Source: Streptomyces litmocidini (GTDB taxonomy: Bacteria; Actinomycetota; Actinomycetes; Streptomycetales; Streptomycetaceae). From it: a stretch of DNA of 64,000 bases. The notes under the pieces are model-generated. The model was not told the DNA's origin. It ran no database searches and was given only the letters and a program-made list of their open reading frames with translations. The DNA is taken from NCBI RefSeq assembly GCF_014649755.1, contig NZ_BMTQ01000010.1, positions 231,045 through 295,044 on the forward strand. Direction: 5' to 3'. This document shows positions 40,092 through 48,563 of the stretch, one piece after another. Within the stretch, counting starts at the first letter, position 1. The number at the start of each line of letters is the position of its first letter. A program made the position numbers and the translations under genes.

Positions 40092-40697
40092 TTACACCTG
40101 TTGAGACGGCTCCTCCTCCAGAGCGGCGATCCGGGCGGTCAGCGCGGCCGGATCGACCCCCGCGCGGCGCAGCACCTCCACGGCGCGGCTCTCGGGATCG
40201 GCGGCGACGGCCACGAGCAGATCGACACCGCGGGCCCGTGGCTCGCCGCGCTCGGCGGCCCGCAGGAAGGCCCCTTCCAGGGCGGCGGCCGCGGCCGGGG
40301 ACCACGGGGAGGGGCGGGCGTCCGGGGATTCCGCCCGGCGCGCGGCGGGCAGCAGGCGCCGGGCCGCCGACCCCTCCTCCGTCCGCTGCCAGCGCAGGCC
40401 GTAGCCGATGGAGCGCTGGACGAGGTAGCCGAGGACGCGGGCGAGCTGGTGGCCGCCCTCGAAGGCGGCGCCGACCTCGGGGTCGGACTCGACGAGCGAG
40501 TGCAGGAGGTGGGCGGTGTCGATCTGGCGGTCACCGTCCCGGAGCGCCCTGCGCCGCGCGCCCGACACGACAGCGGCCAGCGAGGGCGTCAGGTAGGGCG
40601 CGACCGCCGCGAGCGAGGGCGACGGGGAGGACGCGAGCTCCGCGCGCGGGGCGACGGACGGCGGGAGCGACTGGGAGCGCGGGACGGGATGGTGCAC
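40092..40697 (-). CDS. Clp N-terminal-domain protein
   Basis: A 201-residue protein consisting of two Clp R (ClpA/B/C N-terminal) repeats. The first contains LAAVVSGARRRALRDGDRQI, then DTAHLLHSLVESDPEVGAAF. The second contains WSPAAAAALEGAFLRAAERG, then EPRARGVDLLVAVAADPESR. No AAA ATPase follows, so it is a stand-alone adaptor-like or ClpS/ClpC-interacting protein, as seen in other actinobacteria. The GTG at 40697 abuts a GGGAGG, so the true start may be a little downstream. Confidence 0.82.
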   Translation of the reverse strand: MHHPVPRSQSLPPSVAPRAELASSPSPSLAAVAPYLTPSLAAVVSGARRRALRDGDRQIDTAHLLHSLVESDPEVGAAFEGGHQLARVLGYLVQRSIGYGLRWQRTEEGSAARRLLPAARRAESPDARPSPWSPAAAAALEGAFLRAAERGEPRARGVDLLVAVAADPESRAVEVLRRAGVDPAALTARIAALEEEPSQQV

Positions 40698-40893
40698 CCT
40701 CCCACCTCATCAGGCCGCGGCGTCCGGAGCATCACCGGGGAGAAGCATGTCCGCATCCCACCGGAGTTGGGCACGGGCGCGCGGTTCCTCCTCCTTACGG
40801 ATGAGATCGCGCACATCGCCCCCGAGAGGCGCGCGCCGCCTTGCTTCGCGCCCCCCTTGCAACCACGGCCCCCCTCCCGCGCGTCCTCCGGTC

Positions 40894-41118
40894 GTGTTCT
40901 GGACGGTGGGCCTGCTCGCGCGTGACGGGCGACAGTACGTGTACCGGGTGTACGCACCCCGGGAGGCACTGCCGGCCGATCTGTTCTGGGCGGCCTTCCA
41001 CTGCCACGAGGAGGACGGGGCGCCGCGGGCCTCCGACAGCTTCGACGCGGCGGAGATCCGGTGGGTCGGCGGCGGCAGGGGGCCGACGGCCGCAGAACTG
41101 ACGGTTCATCAGTATTGA
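40894..41118 (+). CDS. Possible small hypothetical protein
   Basis: A 74-residue frame starting at GTG 40894 encodes a composition unlike the surrounding shadow frames: FWTVGLLARDGRQYVYRVYA and ADLFWAAFHCHEEDGAP, with Phe, Tyr and Trp where non-coding GC-rich frames would give Arg and Pro. An ATG at 40747 would add an Arg/Ser-rich leader. I do not recognise it. It may be real or the decayed end of a longer gene. Confidence 0.35.
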   Translation: MFWTVGLLARDGRQYVYRVYAPREALPADLFWAAFHCHEEDGAPRASDSFDAAEIRWVGGGRGPTAAELTVHQY

Positions 41119-41187
41119 ATGTTCACGGCCGCCCCGCTACGTTCCGCGACACCGGAACCCAGTTGGCACGCCTGAAGGGGTGGTCTC

Positions 41188-41616
41188 ATGGCCGAAGTCA
41201 GCGCGGAGGCACGGATCGAGGCGCCGGCCGGAAGGGTCTGGGCGCGGCTCACGGACTTCTCCTCGTACGGCGAGTGGAACGCCACCCACACCAGCTTCCC
41301 GAACGGCGGGCCGGCCGCCCTGGAGACGGGCTCGACCTTCACGGAGAACATGAAGCTGATGGGCTTCCCCGCCGAGGTCCTGTGGACGGTCGAGGAGCTG
41401 GAGTCCGAGCGGGCGTTCGCCATCAGGGGCAGGGGCCCGATGGGGGTCGTCGTCGCCACCCGCTACTCGCTGGCGGCGGAGGGGGACGCCACGACGGTGC
41501 GGATCGACGGCGAGTTCACCGGCGCCGCGGTCTCCCTGATGGCGGGCAAGCTCAGGGACTCGGCGACGGCGGCACTGACCGAGTCCCTGAGCAAGCTCTC
41601 GGGCCTGGTGGCCTGA
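41188..41616 (+). CDS. SRPBCC-family (START-like) protein
   Basis: A 142-residue helix-grip protein of the SRPBCC/polyketide-cyclase superfamily. The typical ends EARIEAPAGRVWARLTDFSS, then YGEWNATHTSFPNGGPAALE, and the C-terminal helix LRDSATAALTESLSKLSGLV enclose a hydrophobic pocket for a lipid-like ligand. No enzyme function can be read. It is the nearest gene to the convergent PadR-type regulator, with a strong terminator between them. Confidence 0.82.
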   Translation: MAEVSAEARIEAPAGRVWARLTDFSSYGEWNATHTSFPNGGPAALETGSTFTENMKLMGFPAEVLWTVEELESERAFAIRGRGPMGVVVATRYSLAAEGDATTVRIDGEFTGAAVSLMAGKLRDSATAALTESLSKLSGLVA

Positions 41617-41635
41617 GCCGCGCGCACGGAACGGC

Positions 41636-41671
41636 GGAAGGGCCCCGCGACGGCCGTCGCGGGGCCCTTCC
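41636..41671. terminator. Perfect 36-bp palindromic terminator
   Basis: GGAAGGGCCCCGCGACGG (41636-41653) is immediately followed by its exact complement (41654-41671), giving a stem of about 16 bp with a GGCC-type tip and terminal C-rich tail. It separates the convergent SRPBCC and PadR genes and probably works for both. Confidence 0.82.
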
Positions 41672-41704
41672 CGTGGCACGCGCCGGACTCAGCGCGCGCC
41701 CGGC

Positions 41705-42322
41705 TCAGTGCTCGTCGGCGAGGATCAGGTACAGCTTCTTGCGCGCCTCGTTGATCACGGCGACCGCCTTCTGCCGCTGTTCGGCGCTGCCGGTCTTCCA
41801 GACCTGTCCGAAGGCCTCCATCAGGCCGAAGCCGGCCTGCCGGATCTCGTTGACGGCTTCCCAGTCGACCCCGCGCCCGGCCTCTTCCCAAGGCGCCTCG
41901 GGGCCCTCCTCGGCCTCGGCGCGCCCGGTGTCGGTGAGCGTGAACAGCTTCTTGCCGCCCTCGGTCGCGCTGGTGATCAGCCCCTCGTCCTCCAGCAGCT
42001 GGAGGGTCGGGTAGACCGAGCCCGGACTGGGCTTCCACGCCCCGTCGCTGCGCTCGCCGATCTCCCTGATCATCTCGTAGCCGTGCATCGGGCGGTCCTT
42101 CAGGAGCGCCAGGATCGAGGCGCGCACGTCACCGCGCCGCGCCCGTCCCCGGCCGCCACCGCGCCCGGGCCCGAAGGGCCCGCCGAACGGTCCGCCGCGG
42201 AACCCGGGCCCGAACGGCCCGAACGCGGCGCGCCGCCCCTCGAATTCCCCCCGGGGCCCGGGGCCGCAGCCTCCACGACCGTGGCCGTGTCCGTTTCCGT
42301 ACTCGTGTCCGTGTGAACGCAT
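41705..42322 (-). CDS. PadR-family regulator with Gly/His-rich N-terminus
   Basis: A 205-residue regulator. Residues 1-62 are Gly/Arg/Phe-rich with a His cluster (HGHEYGNGHGHGRGG). The PadR winged helix follows at about 66-140 (ILALLKDRPMHGYEMIREIG, WKPSPGSVYPTLQLLEDEGL, then FTLTDTGRAEAEEG), and the C-terminus is a dimerisation helix with WKTGSAEQRQKAVAVINEAR. The long glycine-rich leader is unusual though seen in other actinobacterial PadR proteins; the His cluster may bind metal. Target unknown. Confidence 0.85.
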   Translation of the reverse strand: MRSHGHEYGNGHGHGRGGCGPGPRGEFEGRRAAFGPFGPGFRGGPFGGPFGPGRGGGRGRARRGDVRASILALLKDRPMHGYEMIREIGERSDGAWKPSPGSVYPTLQLLEDEGLITSATEGGKKLFTLTDTGRAEAEEGPEAPWEEAGRGVDWEAVNEIRQAGFGLMEAFGQVWKTGSAEQRQKAVAVINEARKKLYLILADEH

Positions 42323-42431
42323 CGCAACGCTCCTTCCAGCGAGATTCCATCGTCGAACTGTCGCGATGCTTCAACGATATATCGGAACTGTTCGGCGAGC
42401 AATACCCGACAGGTCGGTCGCGAAGACGGGA

Positions 42432-43634
42432 TCAGCGCCGCGGGACGTCCCTGACGAACACCAGGCCGTCGCAGGTCGCCAGATGCTCCGGGTCGAGCGG
42501 GGCGTAGCCGAACCAGGGGGACACGCGCGGCGCGGGCCGCCCGTCGCCCAGGGCGGCGGCCAGACGCCGGGCGTCCACGGCACAGCGCTCCTCCGGAAGG
42601 GCGTACAACAGCCCTTCCACGGTGTCCGCCGGCGGCACGTCCACCCCCTGGTGCCGGATCGTGCCGAGGGCCATGGCCACGAAGGCGTACTCCTCGCCGA
42701 GCTCGGCGGCGACCAGCGCGCCGGCGCTCCACCACTCCAGCCGCCGCCCGCCCATCCGCATCGAGCTCTTCTCCCGCTGGAGGTGGGCGTTGTGGCTGTG
42801 GACGAACGTCGGGCCCCGGTCGGCGAGCGCGAGGAGGTTCCGGGACATCATCCGGTCCCGGACGCCCGCCAGCCGGGCCAGGCGGCCCGGCGAGGTGTCG
42901 GCCATCCAGTGGTGGTAGCGCAGCAGACCGAGCGCCGTACGGCCGTACAGGCGGGCCCGCTCCCCTTCCTCCGCCGAACCCACCGCGATCAGGTACGGGC
43001 GCTGCTCGTCGAGCAGCGCCACCAGTTCGTCGGCGAGCAGCCGCAGGCGGGCGGCCTCGGCCGACCGCCCCACGGAGCGGGCCGGCTCCCTCATCGCGGC
43101 GGGATCGGTCCACCGGTCGTCGGTGCCGAGCAACTCGTCGAGCTGGTCCGCGGTACAGGGGAGCAGGTCCGCGTCCACCCGCGCCGCGAGGTGGCCGTGG
43201 AGTGCGGTGAGGGCCCGCCGGGGACTCGCGGCGCCGGCGATCTCCAACGGGCCGTCGAACCCGGCGAAACGGACCTGCTCGGACGCGGGGCGGCCCTCGT
43301 TGTGGGCGCGCATCCAGCGCACGAGTTCACGGTTGGCCTCGGAGGCGCCCCAACCGTGGCTGAATCCGTTCTCCATGACCTCGTCGAGGGTCCCGGTGCC
43401 CGACGTGACGTGGTCGTCCACGGCCAGGCCGTTCAGGCAGTCGGTCTCGAGCGCGATCGTCCGGTAGCCCTCCTCCTCGACGAGCTGCCGGAAGAGCTCG
43501 TTGCGCAGGTCGAGCAGGGCGTCCTCGCCGTGGGTGGGCTCGCCCAGGGCGAGCAGCCGGGGCCGGGCCGGGAGCAGCCCCATGAGGGCGGCGGCGTCGA
43601 CGGCTCGGGCGTTGTCCTTGAGGTCAGTCACCAT
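42432..43634 (-). CDS. Erythromycin esterase-family protein
   Basis: A 400-residue protein of the EreA/EreB-like superfamily. PRLLALGEPTHGEDALLDLR carries the Glu/His pair of the family's active site, YRTIALETDCLNG the second acidic residue, and PTFVHSHNAHLQREKS the conserved His/Asn motif. EreA-type enzymes open macrolide lactones by hydrolysis, but most actinobacterial homologues have unproven substrates. It is divergent from a MerR-type regulator and may be induced by the compound that regulator senses. ATG 43634 is used. Confidence 0.85.
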   Translation of the reverse strand: MVTDLKDNARAVDAAALMGLLPARPRLLALGEPTHGEDALLDLRNELFRQLVEEEGYRTIALETDCLNGLAVDDHVTSGTGTLDEVMENGFSHGWGASEANRELVRWMRAHNEGRPASEQVRFAGFDGPLEIAGAASPRRALTALHGHLAARVDADLLPCTADQLDELLGTDDRWTDPAAMREPARSVGRSAEAARLRLLADELVALLDEQRPYLIAVGSAEEGERARLYGRTALGLLRYHHWMADTSPGRLARLAGVRDRMMSRNLLALADRGPTFVHSHNAHLQREKSSMRMGGRRLEWWSAGALVAAELGEEYAFVAMALGTIRHQGVDVPPADTVEGLLYALPEERCAVDARRLAAALGDGRPAPRVSPWFGYAPLDPEHLATCDGLVFVRDVPRR

Positions 43635-43703
43635 GCCTTCCACGCTATCGTTGAAGCTTCGGTGGAGACTTTCGTGTGATGACCCCGCGATATCGTCGGA
43701 TCC

Positions 43704-44435
43704 ATGGGAAAGAACCTTCAAACCGGAGGTCAGCTGAGGCCGGTCGACCTGGCCCGCGCGCACGGTCTGTCCACACAGGCGGTCAGGAACTACGAGGAGG
43801 CCGGGATCCTCCCCACCGCCGACCGCACCCCTTCCGGTTACCGCGCCTACACACCGCTGCACGCGGCGGCTCTGCGCGCGTTCCTGGCCCTGCTGCCCGG
43901 CCACGGGCACCCGACGGCGACGTCGATCATGCGGGCCGTCAACCGGGGCGCGGCCGAGGAGGCGTTCCGCCTGATCGACGAGAGCCACGCCCAGCTCCTC
44001 GACGACCGCCGGACCCTCCGGGCCGTGGAGGGCGCCCTCCGCGACCTGGACCCCACCACGGCACCCGGTCCGGCCGCGCCGCCCGGCCCCGGCGGCACGT
44101 TCATCGGACCGCTGGCCCGGCAGCTCGGCATCCGCCCCGCGACGCTCCGCGCATGGGAGCACGCCGGGCTCGTACGCCCGCGCCGCGACCCCCGGACCGG
44201 CTACCGCGTCTACGACGGGACCGCCGTGCGGGACGCCCGCATGACCCACCAACTCAGGCGGGGCGGCTACCTGTTGGAGCAGATCGCCCCGCTGATCGAC
44301 CAGGTGCGGGCGGCCGGGGGCACCGAGCCGCTGGAGTCCGCGCTCGGTGAGTGGCACCGCCGCCTGTCGGCCCGCGGCCGCGCGATGCTGACCGGCGCCG
44401 CCGAACTGGAGGCGTACCTCCGCGTCCGGGAATGA
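43704..44435 (+). CDS. Double-headed MerR-family regulator
   Basis: A 243-residue protein with two separate MerR-type helix-turn-helix units. The first, residues about 11-50, is LRPVDLARAHGLSTQAVRNY then EEAGILPTADRTPSGYRAYT. The second, about 134-175, is IGPLARQLGIRPATLRAWEH then AGLVRPRRDPRTGYRVYDGT. A helical Ala/Arg region lies between. This resembles the TioE-like MerR group with a duplicated DNA-binding domain. It is divergent from the erythromycin-esterase-like gene and probably controls it. The effector is unknown. Confidence 0.85.
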   Translation: MGKNLQTGGQLRPVDLARAHGLSTQAVRNYEEAGILPTADRTPSGYRAYTPLHAAALRAFLALLPGHGHPTATSIMRAVNRGAAEEAFRLIDESHAQLLDDRRTLRAVEGALRDLDPTTAPGPAAPPGPGGTFIGPLARQLGIRPATLRAWEHAGLVRPRRDPRTGYRVYDGTAVRDARMTHQLRRGGYLLEQIAPLIDQVRAAGGTEPLESALGEWHRRLSARGRAMLTGAAELEAYLRVRE

Positions 44436-44804
44436 GATCGCCCCGAACCGGCGGGCGGTGGCAGGGCCCACGCCGTGCCGACGCGCCCGCTCCTTCCCGG
44501 AGCCCGGGGCCCGGGGCCCGGGGAGGCGATCGGCCGGGGTGCCGGGGTCGTTCCCGCCCGGGGGCGGGAGGAGCGTGGTCGTGTCACCGACGTCCGGTCC
44601 GCGCCCGCCCGGCCGGGCCGGTGCGGTCGCGCCCGGCGGGTCCGCTCTCGCGACCGCCCCGGACGAGAGCACCGCTCCGGACGAGAGCACCACCCCGGAC
44701 GAGAGCACCGCCACGGCCGTGCGCACGCCGGGCGGGAAGGATCGGTCCAGTTCTCCGCGATTGGCCTTGGTCCGCGGTTTTCCGCCCCCGGTACGGTCGG
44801 TGCC
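44436..44804. other. Intergenic region with GC repeats
   Basis: This 369-base gap between the MerR and PhzF genes contains a CCCGGGG-type tract near 44505-44525 and three tandem 18-bp repeats at 44659-44712. No convincing gene lies here. Confidence 0.5.
44659..44712. repeat. Three tandem 18-bp repeats
   Basis: Units CCGGACGAGAGCACCGCT, CCGGACGAGAGCACCACC and CCGGACGAGAGCACCGCC lie head to tail about 90 bases upstream of the PhzF start, differing only in their last bases. In one frame they would read as PDESTA repeats, but no gene start supports translation. Confidence 0.65.
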
Positions 44805-45614
44805 ATGCGCATCCGAATCGTCGACGCCTTCACCGACCGGCCCTTCTCCGGCAACCCGGCCGGAGTCCTGCTCCTCGACTCCTTCCCCGACGACGCCTGG
44901 CTCCAGCAGGTCGCCGCCGAGGTCAACCTGTCCGAGACGGCCTTCGCCCACCCGCTGCCCGCCGGCGGCGAGGCCGACTGGGCCCTGCGCTGGTTCACCC
45001 CGACCACCGAGGTCGACATGTGCGGTCACGCCACCCTGGCCACGGCGCACGTCCTGCACACCACCGGCACCGCGAGCGGCACCGTCCGTTTCGCGGCCCG
45101 CTGCGGCGTCCTGATCACCACGGCCGAGGCCGACGGCACGATCACGATGGACTTCCCGACCTCCTCCCTCACCCCGTTCCCCGTCCCCGAGGGCCTGGAG
45201 AAGGCGCTCGGCGCCGAGATCGTCGCCGTCCACGACACGGCCGAACACATCGGCGACCTCGTCGTCGAGCTGCGCGACGAGGCCACCGTCCGCTCGCTCG
45301 CGCCGGACTTCGCCGCCCTGAAGGTCCTGTCGTCGCGCGGTGTCATCGTCACCGCCGCCGCCGAACGCCCGCACGACGGCTACGACTTCGTCTCGCGCGG
45401 CTTCTTCCCCGCCGTCGGCATCGACGAGGACCCGGTGACGGGCAGCGCGCACACCGCCCTCGCCCCGTACTGGTCGGCCAGGTTCGGCCGCGAGGAGCTC
45501 ACCGGCTTCCAGGGCGGTGCCCGCACGGGTCTCGTCCGCACCCGTCTGAACGGCGGGCGCACCCTCCTGAACGGCCACGCCGTCACGGTCGTCGAGGGCG
45601 ACCTGCGGGTCTGA
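44805..45614 (+). CDS. PhzF-family isomerase-like protein
   Basis: A 269-residue protein of the PhzF/diaminopimelate-epimerase fold. RIVDAFTDRPFSGNPAGVLL is the family N-terminus, the catalytic Glu44 is in VNLSETAFAHPL, WFTPTTEVDMCGHATLATAH follows, and the C-terminal half carries EDPVTGSAHTALAPYW. PhzF isomerises a dihydro-hydroxyanthranilate in phenazine synthesis, but nearly all bacteria have PhzF paralogues with other, mostly unknown substrates. No other phenazine genes are present. ATG 44805 is the start. Confidence 0.88.
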   Translation: MRIRIVDAFTDRPFSGNPAGVLLLDSFPDDAWLQQVAAEVNLSETAFAHPLPAGGEADWALRWFTPTTEVDMCGHATLATAHVLHTTGTASGTVRFAARCGVLITTAEADGTITMDFPTSSLTPFPVPEGLEKALGAEIVAVHDTAEHIGDLVVELRDEATVRSLAPDFAALKVLSSRGVIVTAAAERPHDGYDFVSRGFFPAVGIDEDPVTGSAHTALAPYWSARFGREELTGFQGGARTGLVRTRLNGGRTLLNGHAVTVVEGDLRV

Positions 45615-45620
45615 CGTACG

Positions 45621-45656
45621 GGAGGGGGTGTGCGGCGATCGCCGCACACCCCCTCC
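45621..45656. terminator. Bidirectional palindromic terminator
   Basis: GGAGGGGGTGTGCGGCGA (45621-45638) is followed directly by its exact complement (45639-45656), forming a perfect palindrome between the convergent PhzF and CPBP genes. Confidence 0.82.
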
Positions 45657-45673
45657 TCCCCTTCCGCGTCCGG

Positions 45674-46483
45674 TCACGCGGTGGGCAGCCAGCCCACCTT
45701 CCCGGCGAGCAGCCCGTACCCGACGAAGGCCACGATGTCGAGCAGCGCGTGCGCCACGACCAGCGGCCCGACCCGCCCCCAGCGGCGGTACAGCAGCACG
45801 AAGACCACGCCCATCACCATGTTGCCGATGAAGCCGCCGACCCCCTGGTAGAGGTGGTACGAGCCGCGCAGCACCGAACTCGCCACCAGCGCGGCCATCG
45901 GCGTCCACCCCAACTGGCCCAGTCTGCGCAGCAGGTAGCCGACGACGACGACCTCCTCCAGGACGGAGTTCTGCACCGCCGAGAGGATGAGCACCGGGTA
46001 CTTCCACCACACGTCGGGCAGCGACTCGGGCACCACCGTCAGGTTGGCCCCCGACGCCCGCGCCGCCAGGTAGAAGGCGAGGCCCGCGCTCCCGATCCCG
46101 GCCGCGACCAGCGCCCCGCGTCCCAGGTCGGACCACGGCCGGGTCCGGTCGAAGCCGATGGCCCGCAGACCCCGTGTCCCCGGTCCTTCCCGCATCAGCA
46201 GGTGGGCGACGAGCACGACCGGCACGAGCGCCGTGGCGATGTCGAAGAGCTGCCAGGACAGGTCGAGCCAGGGCCGCCCGGGGGCGTACGAGCCGTTGAG
46301 CTTCGCCGCCTGGTCCTTCAGCGGCCCCGGCTTGGTCAGCGAGCCGATGAAGCTGATGAGCGCGGACACCCCGCTCGCCCCGAGCGAGAGCGCGAGGACG
46401 ATGAGCGTCTCGGAGCGCAGCACGCGGTGCGGCAGTCCTCCGGGGGGCGGGGAAGCGTCCCTCAGTCGTTGCTCCGACACCAC
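45674..46483 (-). CDS. CPBP-family intramembrane metalloprotease
   Basis: A 269-residue polytopic protein of the CPBP/Abi (Rce1-like) family. The metal and catalytic motifs are Glu176-Glu177 in AVQNSVLEEVVVVGYLLRRL, the FxxxR/H-type motif SSVLRGSYHLYQG, and HALLD in PLVVAHALLDIVAFVG. Seven or eight helices are visible. Family members process prenylated proteins or bacteriocin-related peptides; the substrate here is unknown. GTG 46483 is chosen because GGAGA precedes it by five bases. Confidence 0.85.
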   Translation of the reverse strand: MVSEQRLRDASPPPGGLPHRVLRSETLIVLALSLGASGVSALISFIGSLTKPGPLKDQAAKLNGSYAPGRPWLDLSWQLFDIATALVPVVLVAHLLMREGPGTRGLRAIGFDRTRPWSDLGRGALVAAGIGSAGLAFYLAARASGANLTVVPESLPDVWWKYPVLILSAVQNSVLEEVVVVGYLLRRLGQLGWTPMAALVASSVLRGSYHLYQGVGGFIGNMVMGVVFVLLYRRWGRVGPLVVAHALLDIVAFVGYGLLAGKVGWLPTA

Positions 46484-46584
46484 ACCTGTCTCCACTTCCC
46501 GTCGCGGGGCACACGCCGTTCCGGTGGTCCCGGCCGTCCGGGACCACCTTGACATGATCACCCATGTTTCCGACGGGTCCGGGG

Positions 46585-48084
46585 TCAGTCGATGCCCACC
46601 GGCCAGGTGTGCACCGGTTCGCCCGCGAGCATGAGCGTGCGGTAGCGCCGGGTGGTCGCCGCGAGGGCGGCCTCCCGGTCGAGGCCCGCCTCCAGGGCCC
46701 GGTGGAAGGTGTCGGCCTGCCAGGAGGCGCCGTTGACCCGCCGCAGACAGCGCTGCTCGATCACCCCGAGGTAGAAGTCGCGGTCCGCCGGCTCGATGTG
46801 CCAGGCGTCGAGCCCCGCCGCGGCGAGCGGCAGCAGCTCGTCGAGGACGAGCCGTACGGCGGGGAGGGTCGCGATGCCGCCGGCACGTCCCGAGCGGGGC
46901 CAGCGCAGCTCCGCCTCGATGCCGTGGCGGCAGGCGGTGTCGAAGTTGGCCTCGGCGTCCTGGAAGGACATGCGCTTCCACACCGGCCGGGGATCGTCGG
47001 CGAGCGAGCGGACGAGCCCGTAGTAGAAGGCCGCGTTCGCGATCACGTCGGTGACGGTCGGACCGGCCGGCAGCACCCGGTTCTCGACGCGCAGGTGCGG
47101 GACCCCGTCGACCCAGCCGTACACCGGCCTGTTCCAGCGGTAGACGGTGCCGTTGTGCAGGACCAGTTCCTGGAGGCGCGGCACCCCGCCCCGGTCGAGG
47201 ACGAGCAGCGGGTCCTCCTCGTCGCAGAGCGGCAGCAGGGCGGGGAAGTAGCGGACGTTCTCCTCGAAGAGGTCGTACACCGAGTCCACCCAGCGCTCGC
47301 CGAACCAGGTGCGGGGCCGCACCCCCTGGGACTGCAGCTCGGGCGGCCGGGTGTCGGTGGCCTGGGTGAAGAGCGGTGGCCGGGACTCGCGCCACAGCTC
47401 GCGGCCGAAGACGAAGGGCGCGTTGGCGCCGAGGGCGATCTGGACGCCGGACACGGCCTGTGCCGCGTTCCACACGGGGGCGAAGCGGGCGGGCGTCACC
47501 TGGAGGTGCAGCTGCACCGAGGTGCAGGCCGCCTCGGGCACGATCGACTCCGAGGTGCACAGCAGACGTTCGACGCCATGGATGTCGAGGGTGAAGTCCT
47601 CGCCGCGGGCGGCGAGGATCTGGTCGTTGAGAAGGGTGTAGCGGTCGTTGTCCGAGAGGTTCTCGAGGACCAGGTCGTGCTGGGCGAGCGTGGGCAGTAT
47701 GCCGATCATGACGACGCCCGCGTCGAGTTCCGCCGCCTTGCGGTCGGCGTATCCGATGCCGGTTCCGATCTCCTCCGCGAGCCGGTCGAATACGCGTCCG
47801 TCGAGCTGGTGGGGCGCGATGTTCACTTCGAGGTTGAACATTCCGAGTTCGGTCTGGAAATCGGTGCTCGCGATCTTTTCGAGAACCGGTCCGTTGAGCA
47901 TCCTGGGCAGCCCGTCGGCGCCGGCGAGATTGAGTTCGATCTCCACGCCCATGAGATTGCGCGGCCGGTCGAACCTCTTCTCCGCGAGCAGCCGCGCGAG
48001 CCCCGCGAGACACTGCTGGAGCTTTCTCCGGTACTGCTGCCGGTCGGACGGGCCGAATCCGTCGGCCACGACCTTCTCCCCCAT
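46585..48084 (-). CDS. Glutamate-cysteine ligase family 2 (GCS2) protein
   Basis: A 499-residue carboxylate-amine/thiol ligase of the GCS2 family. NLMGVEIELNLAGADGLPRM carries the acidic metal/ATP-site residues, TSVQLHLQVTPARFAPVWNA and FNLEVNIAPHQLDG continue the core, and VENRVLPAGPTVTDVIANAA closes it. It probably links glutamate (or another acid) to an amine or thiol using ATP. Streptomycetes make mycothiol and ergothioneine, so a gamma-glutamyl ligase is plausible but not proved to be EgtA. ATG 48084 follows GGGAGGGACGCTTCG. Confidence 0.82.
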   Translation of the reverse strand: MGEKVVADGFGPSDRQQYRRKLQQCLAGLARLLAEKRFDRPRNLMGVEIELNLAGADGLPRMLNGPVLEKIASTDFQTELGMFNLEVNIAPHQLDGRVFDRLAEEIGTGIGYADRKAAELDAGVVMIGILPTLAQHDLVLENLSDNDRYTLLNDQILAARGEDFTLDIHGVERLLCTSESIVPEAACTSVQLHLQVTPARFAPVWNAAQAVSGVQIALGANAPFVFGRELWRESRPPLFTQATDTRPPELQSQGVRPRTWFGERWVDSVYDLFEENVRYFPALLPLCDEEDPLLVLDRGGVPRLQELVLHNGTVYRWNRPVYGWVDGVPHLRVENRVLPAGPTVTDVIANAAFYYGLVRSLADDPRPVWKRMSFQDAEANFDTACRHGIEAELRWPRSGRAGGIATLPAVRLVLDELLPLAAAGLDAWHIEPADRDFYLGVIEQRCLRRVNGASWQADTFHRALEAGLDREAALAATTRRYRTLMLAGEPVHTWPVGID

Positions 48085-48563
48085 CGAAGCGTCCCTCCCC
48101 GAGTGGGCAGCCGCCACGACGGCCGCGCGTCACGGACGATGATGCCCAGCCCGCTGATCCACAACGCCTGCGGAACCGGCCTGTCGGAGGATAGGCTGGA
48201 CCGAGCGGTCCACCGGCACATCCCGAAGGCAAGGAACGCGCGACATATACCAATGTCGTATTTCCCGGAGATCTCGGGTCGGAATTCAGCCGTCCCCCTT
48301 GGCGAGGCATACGCAGGTGAGAGCGGTATCGTCCTCGTGATTCCGCTTCAACTCCCGCCGATTACGGCCTGATGACGCCTTGTCAGGAATATCCACGGGG
48401 TCTAGCGGAAACACTGTGTGAACACGTGTCGTATAAACTTCGCGGACGAGGCAGAGTGTTGGCGCCCGGCCATGGCCCCATGGCCCTCCTCCGGCCCCGC
48501 CGCCGACAGCGTCGTCGTACCTGCCCCGCTCCACCGTGTCTCCTGAGTGAGAGGCGACCCACC
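48085..48563. other. 479-base intergenic region with dyads and a TATAAA box
   Basis: Between the divergent GCS2 and 48564 genes no frame looks coding. The region contains the dyad CGACAT-ATACCA-ATGTCG (48241-48258), the palindrome ACACGTGT (48422-48429) and a TATAAA -10-like box (48432-48437), which may drive the rightward gene. Its length and AT-richer composition suggest regulated transcription on both sides. Confidence 0.45.

Noticed and set aside
44475..44804. N-terminal extension of PhzF with PDEST repeats
   Set aside because: Family similarity begins exactly at the ATG at 44805; the upstream part reads as low-complexity Arg/Gly/Pro and repeats.
42432..46565. A single 1,377-codon frame on the minus strand across several genes
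   Set aside because: Only its 3' part is the erythromycin-esterase homologue; the rest is a GC-driven open frame antisense to the MerR and PhzF genes with Arg/Gly/Pro-rich composition.
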